A DNA stretch of 64,000 nucleotides from NCBI GenBank assembly GCA_014529385.2, contig CM043943.1, forward strand, positions 100,525,355 to 100,589,354, written 5' to 3'. A program made the translations under genes and the position numbers. Shown here piece after piece: positions 10,157 to 21,104 of the stretch. Origin of the DNA: Adiantum capillus-veneris. Lineage: Eukaryota; Streptophyta; Polypodiopsida; Polypodiales; Pteridaceae. Numbering within the stretch: position 1 is the stretch's first letter; each line of letters begins with the position of its first letter. Under the pieces are notes generated by a model. That model searched no databases. It saw only the letters and a program-made list of their open reading frames with translations, and was not told the DNA's origin.

Positions 10157-10615
10157 TCAATCACGATCAAATACATATAGCCATTCTCTAATGTAAACTA
10201 GGGACTCTGATACTAGCCAACCCTCTGCCATGCTACCCTTTGGATGTGCCTTTTGAGGCACATATCCCTTGAGCGCTTTCATAAAACGTTCTAAAAATAA
10301 CATCCATATGGAATGCATTGTGCCTGCTAATTCCACCTCATCAACTATGTGAACAAGAAGATGCACTTGAATGGTTAACATGGTACTAGAAAAGTGTTTC
10401 TCAAACATGCAAACAACCTTCATAGCATTTGGTTTGGCGGATGGTATGGAGCCTACATGTATCTCCTTTTTGGAGATCCATTGCAACAACTTCGCGAATT
10501 TGTAGATTGTGGTACGGACGCTAGGGGACAAACAACCCTCAATGGACACTGGTAAAATAAACTGCACAATAAGTCTAGCAATAGTATTAAATCCGCACAT
10601 GGACATGCTACACAA
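10157..10615 (-). pseudogene. DUF4218 domain at the C-terminal side of tnp2
   Basis: An open 152-residue minus-strand frame. Landmarks are ISKKEIHVGSIPSAKPNAMK, VHLLVHIVDEVELAGTMHSI, WMLFLERFMKALKGYVPQKA, HPKGSMAEGWLVSESLVY. These match DUF4218 (family HLxVHLxxEAxLGGPVxYRWMYPFERxMxxLKxYVRNKARPEGSIAE.Y). It is the longest uninterrupted coding block of this transposon. Confidence 0.9.
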
Positions 10616-12960
10616 TTCCCACTATGGTCTATTTCACTTCAAATATATCTAGCACATTTTACGTCAGTCGTGTGACTTCAAACTAGTAATCTTTCCTTCT
10701 TTAGTGAAACATGTTTGGAGCAAATGCATTACACCAGTGGACGTATGCATGGATCTAGAGATTTCTTTTACTTTGCATTACTGGCCTCTTGTCAAAATCG
10801 ATGGTGCTTTAGGGAGTTTTATTGATCCATCGGGTGCTGTTTGCGGCCATTATTGTTCCATACGATTCACATTTCTAATGTCAATTCTGGCTCCCAAAGT
10901 ATCTTTCTTGTCGAGGAGATGGTACCACAGTAGATTATCCACATTCTTGAATATGTGCATTGAATTGAGCAAGTAATTTATCATGAGTCTAGGCTAATAT
11001 GGTGACTCATACCATAGAGAGAATCTCTTCATCCCTGGGGGCAAACCTTCATCACACATATGCTTCTACTCTAACCATGCTCAAGCAAAAATCCTCAGCG
11101 GTTCTCTTACCAAAAAATCATTGCATAACTCATGATCCTCTGGAAGATGCACTTGATGACCTTTGATTTTCTTCTTGAGTGAGGGTGCCCGAGATGCATT
11201 AAGTCTAGGGCTACATGTGACACATGCTCTGTATCCACTTGTCTGGAGCCCTACATGTATACACATGAAGATAAATCCACATGAGAAAAACAAAGGTTTA
11301 TAGTGTTCATTAGGAAAATTTTGAACTCATTTTTGGGCCTTTTAAGAGTGCCACATCATCAAAGTTGTACAAAAGAAAGCAACCCGGTAGACCCAAGGTC
11401 CGAAAAGTTTGGATGACTTCTATGAAAGTTATGCCATTTTTTTTCAATCAACCAGGTTTTGTTACCATTACGGTAATCTAATATCACCTTTTTCTAGATC
11501 TACATGAAGGCAATGTCCGATACATGCATGATATATATCAATCGATAGCATTTGAAGAGTAGATTCTAAATATCCAACCTCCGACAAGTTTGGATCTTAT
11601 TTGCAAAAAATTTACCGATCCCCACTTTTTGAAATCTATGCCACATCAACAATTCTTACAAGGCCCATTTTTTAGTCCAAACTTTTCCTAATGTGAGTTT
11701 GAGGATACATCACCTAAGCATTTTGTTAGTCTAGGATAGTCATGCATGGTCCACATCAGAATACCTCTGATCAAAGCATTGCTTCAACCTGTGTGTCGAC
11801 TCATTTCCAACACTTCTATGCCAATCCACAATTGTTGTAGCTCTTAGTGGACAAAGATATAAATCCATATTCTTCACTTTATACCACCTGGCACAATCAA
11901 GCTTAGAAACAGGTGCTTCTTCGTGGTAGTAAACCACAAGGGAATGTTGTAGTTGACAATGGAAACTGGCCATACACACTGTAAGATGTCGACCTGACCA
12001 AATGGATTTATGCCATCCATAGCCACGTCGAGGCGCAAATTTTGAGCTTCCCTGGAAAAATTCCGCCATGTGTCGTCTATCTCCTTCTATGCCGTGCAAT
12101 CTACAAGGATCCGTAGCACACCGTTCGAAGATCTATTCTCTTCGTGCCATGATGCTAGGCAACCATGGATTTGCATTCAAAGAAATGCTTGATGCGAGGC
12201 AACAGAGGAAAGTGTTGCAACAACTTCTTATGTGGAACTTTTTGTCCGTGGAGATCTACTCAATATCTCTCCGAATCACATTTCAAGCACTTCTCTATGT
12301 CTATGTATTCCCCTCTGAAAAGAATGGATTCCTTAGGACAAGCATGAATGGAATTGTAATCCACTCCCAAGTTTTGCAACATCTTTCTTGCTTCCTCTCT
12401 CGAATTTGGCATCACATTATCAGCAGCTGGCAGTATTTGCTCATAGAGAAATCTACATAGAGAAAAAATACAAAACACTTTTGTAAGTAATCTGGTATAT
12501 TATACATTTAGAGTTTTTTATTGAAGTACACACATTGTAATAGATCACCTATCCAAACTTTACCTGCATGTTGAAAGGAACCAGGAGCAACTTCAATCTA
12601 GACTCATGAGCTCCGCCATACAATGGCGTATTGGCTTCACTTTTTATGTCATCATAGATAAGAATTTCTGAATCCATGATCTTCTTGATCATTTCGTCAA
12701 TCTCAGGCTCAAACATAGCCTTGTTGGGAATGTGCTCTGCATGATCACCCTCCAAACTGTTAGAGGCTGCATCTTGTGGCCTCACGTATGCTGCTTGAGT
12801 AAAGTGCCTGCAAACACATCTATTGGGTTGCAAGATTGCTGCATGTTGGCCAGTGCCAGAGTCCGACAAGTTGTAATTGGCAACAAATCGATCTATAATA
12901 GACGGGTCAAACTTGCCATATTCACAAACGTGCTGCAAAGAAACGCGTCTTGTCCATTAT
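10157..12960 (-). pseudogene. tnp2: CACTA transposase tnp2
   Basis: Minus-strand transposase of the TNP2 family, which cuts the CACTA termini. The N-terminal segment (12549-12938) includes YGGAHESRLKLLLVPFNMQ-like text. Then at 12260-12478 come FLYEQILPAADNVMPNSREEA, LGVDYNSIHACPKESILFRG and CLKCDSERY. Near 11.95-12.05 kb comes NLRLDVAMDGINPFGQ followed by CVWPVSIVNYNIPLW (family DGFNPFG...WPVILVPYNLPPW). At 11.1-11.25 kb comes GYRACVTCSPRLNASRAP with KKIKGHQVHLPEDHELC. At 10.9 kb comes SMHIFKNVDNLLW with DTLGARIDIRN (family DVMHIEKNV). At 10157-10615 lies a DUF4218 domain. The blocks fall in several frames with stops, so it is a pseudogene. A 5' exon beginning MDKTRF at about 12960 with a following CAG may mark an intron. 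Confidence 0.85.
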
Positions 12961-13839
12961 ACAACATGTTTGTATTGATTACAAGGACATAATATCCTTG
13001 TTGAGAGATAGGCGTTTTGGTTGGATGGCCCCACATCATCATCACACTACTCATAATTAATGTAAAAATCTTGAACCCTGAACATAAATTTAATCTTCTC
13101 TTACTGTCATTTGTCTCTTATCTCTGTCTCTCTCTCTCTTAATCTCCTTCGCAATCAAGAAACCATAGATCACACTCTAAGATATCTCAATTCTCTAGCC
13201 ATGTCTGATCCCCGCATACCTCAGTCTAGAGGTGCACGGAGATCAAAACCACCCGTTTAGAATCTTGTCTTTATTGGTCAATGCCTATATTTGTCGGTAT
13301 GAGAAATCTACACACCCACGTCTACATGGAAATGCATCTAGTTGACAAAACCCCTTTGTCCACTTGTTCTCATGTAGACATTCCCCACTTTAAACTACCT
13401 AAAAGAGCTATGGTTGTAAGTGAAGGAACCGTTTTGTGGTATGCACAGTGCGAGAGCGCTCTCGCTTCTCTGGAGTACTTTGAAGAAGAGCTTCTTCATT
13501 ATGCTTCTTGCTCTTCATCTCTTCACATTTGCTCCTTGTTCGAGGCATTACTCTACACCTTGCAAGTCTCACTCCATTTTGAGGTACACTGTCGTTGAAA
13601 TCTTTCCAACCTAATGCCATATCCGTGGAGAGAAAGAGAGAGAGTGAAAGATAGAGAAGGTAGAGAGGACAGAGTAGAAAGTCATGTTTGAACTCCATCT
13701 TGGGGACGTAAAGAAGATCTTGCAAACAACTACATACCTAAACTCTTTACTTACTTGCAAGCTCACATGCACAAACATGGGAGTTTGCAAAAAACTACAT
13801 ACCTAGGCTCATGTGAGCTACATGCAAACTACTGCGAAC

Positions 13840-14082
13840 ATGACCATAAACCTAACTCTAAATTTAAACCATGATATATCCTGAAGCTAAACTTAAATAT
13901 GAAAACTAAATCCAAAATCTAATATTAAATCTAAACCTAATCTCTCATCACTATCATTAAATATCCCTAACTATGCTCTAAACCTTAAATATAGAGTTAG
14001 ATCCTAAACTTAACCCCAAAGCTCTAATATTAAACCTAAACCTAAAATCTAACTTAAATATAAAAACTAAATCCTAAACCTA

Positions 14083-14085
<3 letters not shown>
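13840..14085. repeat. Degenerate CCTAAA-rich stretch
   Basis: About 250 bp composed largely of variants of AACCTAAA, CCTAAACCT and ATCTAAAT. They recall the plant telomere unit (CCCTAAA) but are too degenerate and AT-rich to be called telomeric. The stretch runs directly into the CT microsatellite. Confidence 0.6.

Positions 14086-14168
<83 letters not shown>
14086..14168. repeat. Compound (CT)n(TA)n microsatellite
   Basis: About 44 bp of CT followed directly by about 40 bp of TA. Confidence 0.95.
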
Positions 14169-14177
<9 letters not shown>

Positions 14178-14340
14178 ATGTCTATTTACAAAGATGCATT
14201 CACGAAGCTCTTCACCGACCGATACACTACTTTATCAGACAACGAAAACATTAGATTAGATCCACAAAGAGTTTATCAGATTTGTCTCATAAATCATTTT
14301 GACATTTTGAAGATGTTTAACATAACATTTCATTTCATAT

Positions 14341-14461
<121 letters not shown>

Positions 14462-14572
14462 GACACACAATGTGTGTGTGTGTGTGTGGGAGAGAGAAAG
14501 AAAGAGGGGAAGGGAACGTGAGAGAGAGGAGAGGGAAGGAGCATACCTGGCTCTCCTTCCACTCCTCGTGTG

Positions 14573-14612
14573 TAAGTGTGTGTGTGTGTGTACGTGTGTG
14601 AGGGGGGGGGGG

Positions 14613-14657
<45 letters not shown>
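14573..14657. repeat. (GT)n, G14 and (GA)n tract
   Basis: A GT run with interruptions, a run of 14 G at 14602-14615, then a GA run to about 14655. The long homopolymer is prone to assembly error. Confidence 0.9.
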
Positions 14658-14658
<1 letters not shown>

Positions 14659-14737
14659 CATGGGTGTTTTGCAAGAGTGCCAAAATTTGGATCTACAGAT
14701 CTAAGTTTTTTGCGCTCGCATATTTTCTTTTTACAAG

Positions 14738-14881
14738 GTCAACGTCGCTATAGCCGTCGCTATAGCCATCGCTATGAGCTATGCAACAAATACTATATCA
14801 AGGCCTATAACGACGCCGTGAATTTTCCACATTTGAGCATCACACTGCTATTGTCTCTACTTTCAAGAACCTCTTGTAGTG
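14738..14881. repeat. CACTA right terminus and subterminal repeats
   Basis: GTCGCTATAGCC, GTCGCTATAGCC and ATCGCTATGAGC follow one another at 14743-14780, with a related inverted CTATAACGACGCC at about 14805. Such short repeats bind the TnpA-like protein in En/Spm. The terminus TTCTTGTAGTG ends at 14881, followed by AAT. Confidence 0.78.
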
Positions 14882-14950
14882 AATCTTTGTGTAACCCATT
14901 CTTCTTATACTACTATCATCAATGACCTTTTGAACGTTTGAAGTACTCAC

Positions 14951-15108
14951 CTTTGTTTCATCAATGAACTCATGGATAAAATTTTGTTTCACCTTCTTGA
15001 ATTTGGAAGATTCAATAATATCTTGAGAAATAGATGGTGAAATCAAAGAAGAATAAGAGTCATTTACCATGAGTGGATCAATATATTCTTTTTCCTGGAT
15101 GCATATAT
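14951..15108 (-). pseudogene. Exon-like segment of an unrecognised minus-strand gene
   Basis: A 158-bp open stretch bounded on the minus strand by a pyrimidine-rich acceptor (CACTTTCTCCAG) and a near-consensus donor (AAAG then GTGAGT). It encodes DICIQEKEYIDPLMVNDSY followed by a Ser/Ile-rich part and a charged helix (SSKFKKVKQNFIHEFIDETK). I do not recognise the family. The CACTA element ends about 70 bp downstream, within what would be the next intron or exon, so a gene or old element was probably split by the transposon. Confidence 0.3.
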
Positions 15109-15199
15109 CTGGAGAAAGTGAAAAAAATACATGAAGCATGCTATGTAAAAAAAACAAAGAAACCTTTTGAGCATTTTTTTTCAAGATTTCCAAAGAAAT

Positions 15200-15960
15200 A
15201 ATGCAAGAGAATTAAAACTTACTTTATGGCTCAAATTCTTCTTTTAGGTCCATCACTCCCTGCTTTCAATGTTTCAATATTTGAAACTATTTGATATCTA
15301 TACTCTTTATAATGGAGCTTAAAATTTTTGAGCAAGGAGAAGGCATCCACATGTCACACTCTGCTGCATTTCAAAGGAAACCTTAAGAAATGCAAAAATG
15401 AAAGGTAGAAAATGACAAGACTTCTTAGTCCTAGAAATGTAAAGTAGAAAACTTAATACTTTGTCTATATTTATAATAGTTTTAGTTCTTCATACGAACA
15501 TGGAATTTCACTTAAGGAAGTGACTACTTTTGCTTTTTAAAGCCATTTGAAGGGTGGGTTTACTTTGCATTTTGAAGGAACTTCCCTCCATGTGTCATGT
15601 AAGGCTATGGTCATGCGAAGCTTAGTGGCTCGTTACATCAACCAAAAATTTTTGTTAGCGTGTAGATTTTCATCGGCTTACTATGCCTAAAAGAGAATAA
15701 TTTTCAAACTACGTCAGTTTCTTGTCGATTAGTCCTCTTTTTCCCTCTCTATTGTTTATGTCTCACTCTCCCTCACTACTTGCTGCTACCCGTGACGTTT
15801 TGGACTGTGGAGCTGTCTTAGTTAAAATTTTCGAGGCTTGTAGACAACTAAGCTTTGTGTGGCCATGTCCTAATGAACCTCCCTTTGTAGGATTGCACAA
15901 AACTTCCATGTCGTAAATGATCTCTCTCTAGCCTTACTGCTGAAAGCTCAATAGTTGCAC
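15200..15960. other. Gene-free stretch
   Basis: No coding region or structured repeat is supported. At about 15301-15360 there is a phrase (TTTATAATGGAGCTTAAAA ... CCACATGTCAC) that recurs at 17.75 and 18.3 kb. Confidence 0.5.
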
Positions 15961-15977
15961 GCATGTATCCGTGTTTT

Positions 15978-15979
15978 GT

Positions 15980-16066
<87 letters not shown>
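15978..16066. repeat. Compound (GT)n(GA)n microsatellite
   Basis: GT run to 16018 followed without gap by a GA run of about 48 bp. Confidence 0.95.
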
Positions 16067-16068
<2 letters not shown>

Positions 16069-16203
16069 GGCATGCCATTTCGTTGAGGTGTTACAGCGTT
16101 GTAAGAAGGCCTTCCACATTTGCATTGCAATACTGAAGTGCAGCGAGCTCAATGATTCAACAATAGGAGTCCAATGATTTTTTGTGGATGTCCTGCACGC
16201 ATT

Positions 16204-16216
16204 ATGTGTGTGTGTG

Positions 16217-16280
<64 letters not shown>
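16204..16280. repeat. Compound (GT)n(GA)n microsatellite
   Basis: Short GT run then about 60 bp of GA. Confidence 0.95.
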
Positions 16281-16282
<2 letters not shown>

Positions 16283-16345
16283 CAACGTTATTGATTGCAA
16301 GATTTTGTGTGTGCTGAGAAATAGAGAATGGTCCATGTGATTCAT

Positions 16346-16347
<2 letters not shown>

Positions 16348-16400
<53 letters not shown>

Positions 16401-16402
16401 GG
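16348..16402. repeat. Compound (GT)n(GA)n microsatellite
   Basis: GT run of about 30 bp then GA run of about 24 bp. Confidence 0.95.
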
Positions 16403-17478
16403 GCTATCACACCAACATGAGAGAGAGGGGGGAGGGAGAATAAGCATTGGTCTTACATTCAGCAATCAACAAAGCGACGATCAACAGAATCCACAATCAA
16501 GAATCATGAATCAACATTGACATCTACAAAATCGAGAAGTAACGTAATTGGAAAATTTTGATCCGACAAATCCAAGGCAGAAGGCGTGTAAGCCCAAGGC
16601 AAGATCGGACCTCAAGAGATAGCAAAGGCACACGACAAGAGGCAACTCTGGAAAATCTTGGCTATTCTTGAGGCCTTTATTTTAGATTTCTTGCTCTTGC
16701 CTTGGGTTGACTCAAAATCCAAAGGTGAATCTCAAAAGTCATAGGTGGGATTGCACTAAGCCTAGGTTTTTGCAAGCGCTTAAAGACAAATTAGATTTTT
16801 TGAGGAAAATCTCAAAAATTTGTAAAGGGGGTTGCACTAAATCAAGGTGAGGCACAATACTTTCTCCCAAAAACTCAAAAAGCTTACATATGAGAAATTT
16901 TAGGGGCAACTTTATTATATGTGAAGGCTATTACACTCAATTTGAAGGCTATTACACTCAATTTCTTTACTTTGTAGGTTTTCTCACCTTGAAATCTAAA
17001 ATTTAGAGATAAATTTTAAAATCTATAGGTGGGATTACACTAAAGTGAGGATTTTTCAATCATTCAGCTATACTATGTTTTTGCCAAAAACTTTACAAGC
17101 AAATTTACTATATTTTATGGCTATTGCAGTAACCTTCTTTGTAGCTTCTCTACACTTTAATTTAGGTTCTTTGAACTTTGGAGATATTCTCACCTTGAAT
17201 TTAAAATTTAAAGTTGTGATGTTACTTTTTTAGCCTTTTTGCATCCATAGCTTTTTTGGAGCATGGGGATGTTGTATATTTTATGTTTCTAATTCAATAC
17301 AACTCACTCTGACAAGTGATAAGTGAGTGCTGGTAAAAAAAATGTTTTTTAAAAAATTAGAAGTAAATCTCAAAATTTGTAGGTGGGATTATACTAAACC
17401 TATGTTTTTTCCTCCAATTGTTGTGGGTGTCCTAACCTCCAAATTATATCTTACGAGTGTGTGTCCCATCCTATGGAT

Positions 17479-17479
<1 letters not shown>

Positions 17480-17547
<68 letters not shown>
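17480..17547. repeat. (AC)n microsatellite
   Basis: A perfect AC run of about 68 bp. Confidence 0.95.
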
Positions 17548-17554
<7 letters not shown>

Positions 17555-17671
17555 CTTTGCGCCCAATCCACTCTCTTTCTTGATTTGTCTTGGTCTCCAA
17601 CTCTCATCCCCTTCAAGCCTTTTCCTTATGTCACGTGGCAGGGGCCTCCAAGGTGTATTAAATATAGTCAA

Positions 17672-17947
17672 GGAATTTGTAGGTGGGATGGCACCTGCAT
17701 ACACAATAGTTTCTTTCTATTATTCAATAGTCCATTATCTATAATCTTTATAATGGAGCTTGAAAAATTAGAGGAAGGTGAGGGTCTCCACATGTCACCT
17801 TTTGGTTGATTTGCACGGCATGTTGGATCAACACCAAAATTGAGTTGCTGAGTCCCTATTGGTTGTCCTCCTTGCTATAGACACATTAAAGAGCCTTCAA
17901 AAATTACATGAAGTACTCCGAATTCAATGCAAATCAATTCTTTCCCA
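17672..17947 (+). repeat. Direct repeat, copy 1
   Basis: Matches 18201-18500 with about 85-90% identity by eye, including TTTATAATGGAGCTTGAAAA, GGGTCTCCACATGTC, GGTTGATTTGCAC and ACATTAAAGAGCCTTC. No coding potential. Confidence 0.85.
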
Positions 17948-18067
17948 CACGGTGATGGTCACACACACACACACATAGTGCACACATGTATGCGTACACA
18001 CACACACACACACACGCAAGCTGTGAGGCGTACAATTTTGGGTAGTATTGAAAAATGGTGGATTTGC

Positions 18068-18071
<4 letters not shown>

Positions 18072-18160
<89 letters not shown>
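18072..18160. repeat. Compound (TC)n(AC)n microsatellite
   Basis: TC run of about 38 bp followed by an AC run of about 50 bp with one CG interruption; a further AC run lies at 17959-18016. Confidence 0.95.
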
Positions 18161-18163
<3 letters not shown>

Positions 18164-18164
<1 letters not shown>

Positions 18165-18544
18165 TTAACACGATGTCAGGTGCACGATTTTGACTATTTC
18201 AAATTTGTAGGTGGGATTACACTAAACCTAGGTTTTTCTCAAGCCCTTGCATACACAATAATTTTTTGCTATTATTCAATAGTCCATTATCTTTACTCTT
18301 TATAATGGAGCTTGAAAAATTAGATCAAGGTGAGGGTCTCCACATGTCGCTTTCTGGTTGATTTGCACAGCATGTTGGATCAACACCGAAATTGAGTTGT
18401 TTAAGTCCCTACTGGCTGTCCTCCTTTCTATAGACACATTAAAGAGCCTTCAAAAATTACATGAAGTACTCCAAATTCAATGCAAATAAATTGTTTCCCA
18501 ATGGCTTGAAATAGTCAAAATTGTACACCTGACATCGTGTTAAC
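18164..18544. mobile_element. 381-bp segment with 39-bp terminal inverted repeats
   Basis: Left arm 18164-18202 begins GTTAACACGATGTCAGGTGC; right arm 18506-18544 ends GACATCGTGTTAAC. The arms are complementary at 37 of 39 positions. The interior (18201-18500) is copy 2 of the direct repeat at 17672-17947. Outside, AC on the left faces GT on the right, so the symmetry continues into the microsatellites. No transposase and no clear target duplication. It could be a small inverted-repeat transposon or a foldback formed by local duplication. Confidence 0.6.
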
Positions 18545-18760
18545 GTGTGTGTGTATATCTGTGTGTGTGTTCCAATAACAGTATATATAGACACAAACGA
18601 ATTTGAACAATTTCAAAAGACAGTTAGAGACTATGTCAGGGAAGGGAGTGTATAATTCCATTTCATTGTCTAGAATGGTCTTATACAATAGTGGAGAGGT
18701 CTCAGAGCCTCCCAGTAAGATTGAAGAGATACAAGTCCTGCAAATCTTCAAACCAACATA
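18515..18760 (-). other. Exon-like minus-strand frame, unrecognised
   Basis: After an acceptor-like TTTGCAG near 18745 the minus strand is open for TCISSILLGGSETSPLLYKT and ILDNEMELYTPFPDIVSN before entering a GT/AC-rich tail. No family is recognised. It may belong with the frames at 18825-19357. Confidence 0.22.
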
Positions 18761-18824
18761 CTTTGATAGCTAGAGTTGAGAAGGTAAACCTCACCTGCAT
18801 CCATAGAGACAATACAACACTCAA

Positions 18825-19357
18825 TTAGTATTGGCACTGTATGAAGGTGATGCATGTGTATCCCACTTGTCTTTGTTTGAAGTCCAAAGGAGTATTCTTA
18901 ATACGTGATTTTTTCAAATCTCTTTCTAGATTAGACATAATCTCAGTCAAGGAATTGACTTTTTGATTGTTCAAGAGATGACTTTGATTGAACAAAATAG
19001 CATTTTCTTTTATCAACCTTTGATTCATAGCAATTACTTGCTTTGATGTCTCCAACAAAGGGCAACAATAGCCATAAAGATTCGTTGCTCCATCTCTAGA
19101 AAATTGTAAAAGAGACGTAGGATTTCTAAAATTAGGAGTTGAAAATGTGCAAGGATCTATCGGATATATACTCCCATCACACCATAAATAAAAATATTGA
19201 TGACCCAAACATCTCAAATGGTGTATCTGATAGATGTAAGATTATGGGCTTTATTTCTTTTTTGTAAAGGCTCATGTTCTTCATCTATTTCAATATGAAG
19301 ATTGTATTTACGTTTGCATTGACAACTAGATAAAACACCCTGAGAAAAGTTCTCCAT
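18825..19357 (-). other. Unrecognised minus-strand coding-like region (two frames)
   Basis: The first frame starts with ATG at 19357 (MENFSQGVLSSCQCKRKY, then NLHIEIDEEHEPLQKRNKA). The second, open from about 19231 to 18825, reads LGHQYFYLWCDGSIYPIDPC, then FRNPTSLLQFSRDGATNLYG and a helical, charged tail (KVNSLTEIMSNLERDLKKSR). A CAG acceptor just before the second frame and a GTAAAT in the first leave room for a small intron. I do not recognise the family; the tail looks like a coiled coil. It could be host or the leader protein of an old mobile element. Confidence 0.3.
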
Positions 19358-19399
19358 TGTAAGAATAAAGAAGGAAGATGAAGTTTGACAATCAAATAG

Positions 19400-21041
19400 C
19401 TATAGAAGCTTAAGTTTAACTTTAAAGTGGAAAAAGCCTAGAACACGTAGCAAAAACATAGATATTGTGATGTGAAGTGTTTCAATGCATGTAACATGTT
19501 GTACAGAGAATAAATTATGTACCTATTATGGATTTGTTCATGATTTTCCTTTGAATAGATTCTTTTGGAGAGAAGTATACTGCCACGCTATCACCTCATG
19601 TCAGATTCTATCTTTTTCAAGTCCATGGATTCATGCTACTCTTTCAATTGCATGGATTCATGATACCTCCTTCTCCTACATTGTTGTGATCTTTATAGTT
19701 GCGTCAATGGAGGGTGCACATATGTGACAATGGCTTGACAACCTTGCACTAGAATAGTATGACAAAAAGCAAGAAGAGTAGCTAGCTTATCAAAGCAAGA
19801 AAACATCAAGCTTGCCATTGTCTCAGCTCCACCTTATCACAGATCAAATGACTTCTAAGCCATATGATCATAGGAACAATTTTTTTTTGGTCTCATAATG
19901 ATTGCATGGAAGCTGCTCTGCTTATATGGTATCTTGGGCACATCCTAGCTACTCCACAATTTCTTCTTGCTTTATTAGTTCAAAATATCGTCTTGGAGAT
20001 TATTCTCATTTTTGGTCCTTCATTTGGGATGTTTGTACGAGAAAAAATATTTTGTACATTCATGAATGGCTGCTAGTACTTGCTTTGATGTAGAGACCTA
20101 AAATCCTAGAGCTAGTAATCATCCAGCCTATTGTCATGCCAGGTGCACTATCCTAATATCCTCAACTATCTGGTATGACTATGCCCGTGGTAAAATTTTG
20201 TATGAAGAGTCATCTAGACTCTTTTTATCAAAGAGGGCCTCAACCATGTTAGTTGGTTTATTGTATTTTGAGTTATTCGTCTCTTTTTTGAGAAGGCTGC
20301 TTATGCACTAGGATGTGTTACATGCAAGGTTTAGTGGTGTAGTCACAACAACTCTGCAATAGGCATGTTTTTTTGTTTTTGGTCCTACATTGGCGATGCC
20401 CACATGAATAAAAAAATTTGATACTGATAAGAGTGGTTACGAGTGTTGACCTTCATGTAGAGACTTACACAGCCATGGCTACGGCTACATTTTCTCAGAA
20501 AGAGAGGCCTAGTAGATTTTGTCACATTCTCATCATGGCAACCCTCCTTTGTGCTTGTATTTTTTAGCTTGGAGAAGTGAAGGAGAAATGTCTCTATTTT
20601 CTAGCCGTGAGGAGACAACCACAATATTGCTACCTTGCCCCACATTGTGGGCTGAAGATCAACCCCTCCCCATGCATTTCTAATTGTATGTCTTGATGTT
20701 TCTTTAGGAGCAAGAGTGATCTTATGCCCCTTGATTGGACACTTGTCCATGTTTTGGCTACAAAAGTATGTACAAATGATTACTATAAATCTTCTTGGGC
20801 TGATGAGTCTGCTTTCAAAGATGAAGGAGTTCCAAAGTGGTATTTCTCGGTTTCACAAATTTGCACATAGATTTTTGCACTTGGTTTGGGGTTGTATCTA
20901 CTATCTTGCATGCAATGTAGTGAACCTATTTACATCCCTCTACATGCTACTGCAACCATAATTCATTCCTCCCTTGGCTTGTAAAAAAGGCATTTAAGAA
21001 TGGAGGTGGTATAAGAGCCTAGGCTTCCATACAATTGGTGA

Positions 21042-21104
<63 letters not shown>

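Larger units (their letters stand above)
16720..18240. repeat. Dispersed GTAGGTGGGATTACACT motif family
   Basis: A phrase of the form CTCAAAATTTGTAGGTGGG plus ATTACACTAAACCTAGGTTTT occurs in variant copies near 16735, 16815, 17025, 17370, 17675 and 18205. No coding region is supported in 16.44-17.47 kb. The spacing is irregular (80 to 530 bp). Confidence 0.7.

Noticed and set aside
13408-13725. Minus-strand frame of 105 codons at the CACTA 5' side
   Set aside because: No family is recognised; the N-terminal part is hydrophobic low-complexity from a CT-rich tract. Not supported as a gene.
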